The notes beneath the pieces are model-generated. The model saw only the letters and a program-made list of their open reading frames with translations, did not search any database and was not told the DNA's origin. Positions 63,269 through 64,000 of a DNA stretch of 64,000 nt are shown here, one piece after another. Each line of letters begins with the position of its first letter. The stretch's first letter is position 1. Position numbers and translations under genes: made by a program. This DNA comes from Bacillota bacterium (GTDB lineage Bacteria > Bacillota > Clostridia > Saccharofermentanales > Fastidiosipilaceae): the NCBI GenBank assembly GCA_023420115.1, contig JAEZWR010000026.1, positions 168,702 through 232,701 on the forward strand, written 5' to 3'.

Positions 63269-63610
63269 TCATTTCCTGCTACTATTTTTTCTCTGATTAA
63301 TCTTAATTATAAAGACATATCCATAAAAAATTAGAACAATAAAAAAGCAAATTATTGATAGATGGTTATTAAGTAACTTCGCTATTTTTAATATAAAAAT
63401 TAAAACAATTAATATAGCTTCAAATATATTTATCCATGCTTTAGTTCTTACATCTTTATATATGAAATTTGAAGAAACAAATCCTATTATCAATAATGAA
63501 AATGCAGAATATTCGTAATCCTTTACTATCAAAGAATATATGCATAGAGATGAAATGACCGCTATAAAAAAATACCAAATATTTATTCTATTCATATTTT
63601 TAATATGCAC
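63269..63610 (-). CDS. Four-helix membrane protein, function unknown
   Basis: 113 residues, four membrane segments (IWYFFIAVISSLCIYSLIV, AFSLLIIGFVSSNFIY, IFEAILIVLIFILKIAKLL, IICFFIVLIFYGYVFII) and a short basic tail. Base composition is much more AT-rich than the polymerase remnant beside it, so it has a separate origin. No family is recognised and the ribosome site is poor. Confidence 0.5.
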   Translation of the reverse strand: MHIKNMNRINIWYFFIAVISSLCIYSLIVKDYEYSAFSLLIIGFVSSNFIYKDVRTKAWINIFEAILIVLIFILKIAKLLNNHLSIICFFIVLIFYGYVFIIKINQRKNSSRK

Positions 63611-63636
63611 TTTCTTTTTTGAGTTTTGGAATAATC

Positions 63637-63732
63637 TTAAGTAATTTTCAGCATTTCAGACGTTCTCTGCCCTTTACGCTTTTCACCATTACTCCTGCCA
63701 ACCTCACGCGCCTTATGCTCCCCACGCCTCAT
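63637..63732 (-). pseudogene. Truncated small phage ORF after polymerase remnant (unit B)
   Basis: A 31-codon frame starting MRRGEHKAREVGRSNG, rich in Lys, Arg and Gly. It shares its first five codons and upstream sequence with the frame at 59631-59693 in unit A. Here more of it remains, so it is closer to the ancestral gene start. Confidence 0.45.
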
Positions 63733-63744
63733 GTTTCTCTATCC

Positions 63745-63971
63745 TCACTCTTTCCTATAAAACTGGCATTCATCTCCATCCGCCTCTAACGGCAAACTCT
63801 CCGACCAGATAGGATCCTTCGACATAATTTCACAAACAGCCTCCACGCTACTCACACCCTCAGGCACTTCCAGAACCACCTCGTCGTAGGTATGCATCAC
63901 AAACTTGTATCCTTCCTGATCCAGTTCAAACTTGGCGTAGGCGAGAAGGTTTCGATATCGATGAATAGCAT
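63745..63971 (-). pseudogene. Phage family-A DNA polymerase reduced to its two ends
   Basis: Starts with a good ribosome site (AAAGGAG) and MLFIDIETFS, the N terminus of phage DNA polymerase (first exonuclease motif Asp and Glu). About ten codons later it jumps to the last ~65 codons of the same gene (AYAKFELDQEGYKFVMHT, DEVVLEV, FYRKE stop), in a different reading frame. About 85-90% of the gene is gone. The junction lies in CTTCTCGCC, which reads sensibly in both parents. The 3' end is roughly 80% identical to 59706-59916. Confidence 0.85.
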
Positions 63972-64000
63972 GGTCTCATTCTCCTTTACTAGTACTGGCT

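Larger units (their letters stand above)
55518..64000 (-). mobile_element. Accessory island of tandem phage-polymerase/cargo/repeat units
   Basis: Two units with the same order on the minus strand. Unit B: phage polymerase remnant (63971-63745), MRRGE frame, cargo (63610-61403), repeat element (61372-60996). Unit A: polymerase fragment (61004-59706), MRRGE frame, restriction-modification cargo (59541-55882), repeat element (55870-55518). No integrase, transposase or structural phage gene is seen. The right boundary is outside the window. Polymerase fragments look markedly more GC-rich than neighbouring genes, consistent with transfer. Confidence 0.6.

Noticed and set aside
1..64000. tRNA, rRNA and CRISPR arrays
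   Set aside because: No T-loop-like, rRNA-like or regularly spaced repeat patterns were recognised by eye; a covariance-based scan was not possible.

Overview
The window looks like chromosome of a low-GC, anaerobic, fermentative Gram-positive (Bacillota, Clostridia-like). The signs are strong AGGAGG-type ribosome sites, AT-rich intergenic DNA, large Ser/Glu-rich surface proteins, an oligopeptidase-rich proteome and an anaerobic type of selenium-dependent xanthine dehydrogenase. Genus cannot be fixed from sequence alone. I saw no rRNA, tRNA or CRISPR array. LAYOUT. 0-5.3 kb: an AEC-family transporter, a PhD/VapC toxin-antitoxin pair bracketed by a perfect 25-bp direct repeat, an orphan ABC sugar-binding protein and an EamA transporter. 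5.3-12 kb: a 2075-residue secreted protein with NPCBM, transglutaminase-like and discoidin-like domains, coiled coil and a very acidic tail. 12-17.7 kb: a purine block (MocA-like nucleotidyltransferase, NCS2 permease, fused selenium-dependent xanthine dehydrogenase). 18-25.4 kb: LemA/DUF2207 pair, SpaA-type surface protein, EEP nuclease/phosphatase and a HAD phosphatase. 25.4-32 kb: M3 oligopeptidase, then a second purine block (YgfK-like oxidoreductase > dihydropyrimidinase/hydantoinase > second NCS2 permease). 32.7-47 kb: a beta-mannan/galactoglucomannan oligosaccharide locus. 47-55.4 kb: a lipoprotein, an XRE regulator with a duplicated promoter region, a parvulin-type foldase, a HAD phosphatase, an S9 peptidase and a membrane protein. 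55.5-64 kb: an accessory island built from phage-polymerase fragments, cargo genes and a large repeat. 
 HOW THE GENES WORK TOGETHER. In the mannan locus a LacI regulator and an ABC importer feed mannooligosaccharides to cellobiose 2-epimerase and two GH130 phosphorylases (mannosylglucose type and mannooligosaccharide type). A GH36 alpha-galactosidase, a GH1 beta-glucosidase and two acetyl esterases (SASA and CE2-like) strip the galactose, glucose and acetyl decorations. The two purine blocks carry the recognisable core of the anaerobic purine-degradation gene set (xanthine dehydrogenase, YgfK, hydantoinase, permeases, MocA), but no FAD-binding electron-transfer module is visible in either. 
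 THE ISLAND. Read on the minus strand, the last 8.5 kb holds two tandem units of the same design: a fragment of a phage family-A DNA polymerase gene, the start of the same following small ORF, a different cargo, and then (for both units) a ~355-375 bp repeat ending in a conserved terminus. Cargo A is a restriction-modification operon (two C5 methyltransferases around a DUF3883 nuclease-like protein). Cargo B is small membrane proteins, an SRPBCC protein and remnants of an ATP-binding regulator and an XRE repressor. This repeat-and-cargo architecture is the most unusual thing in the window.
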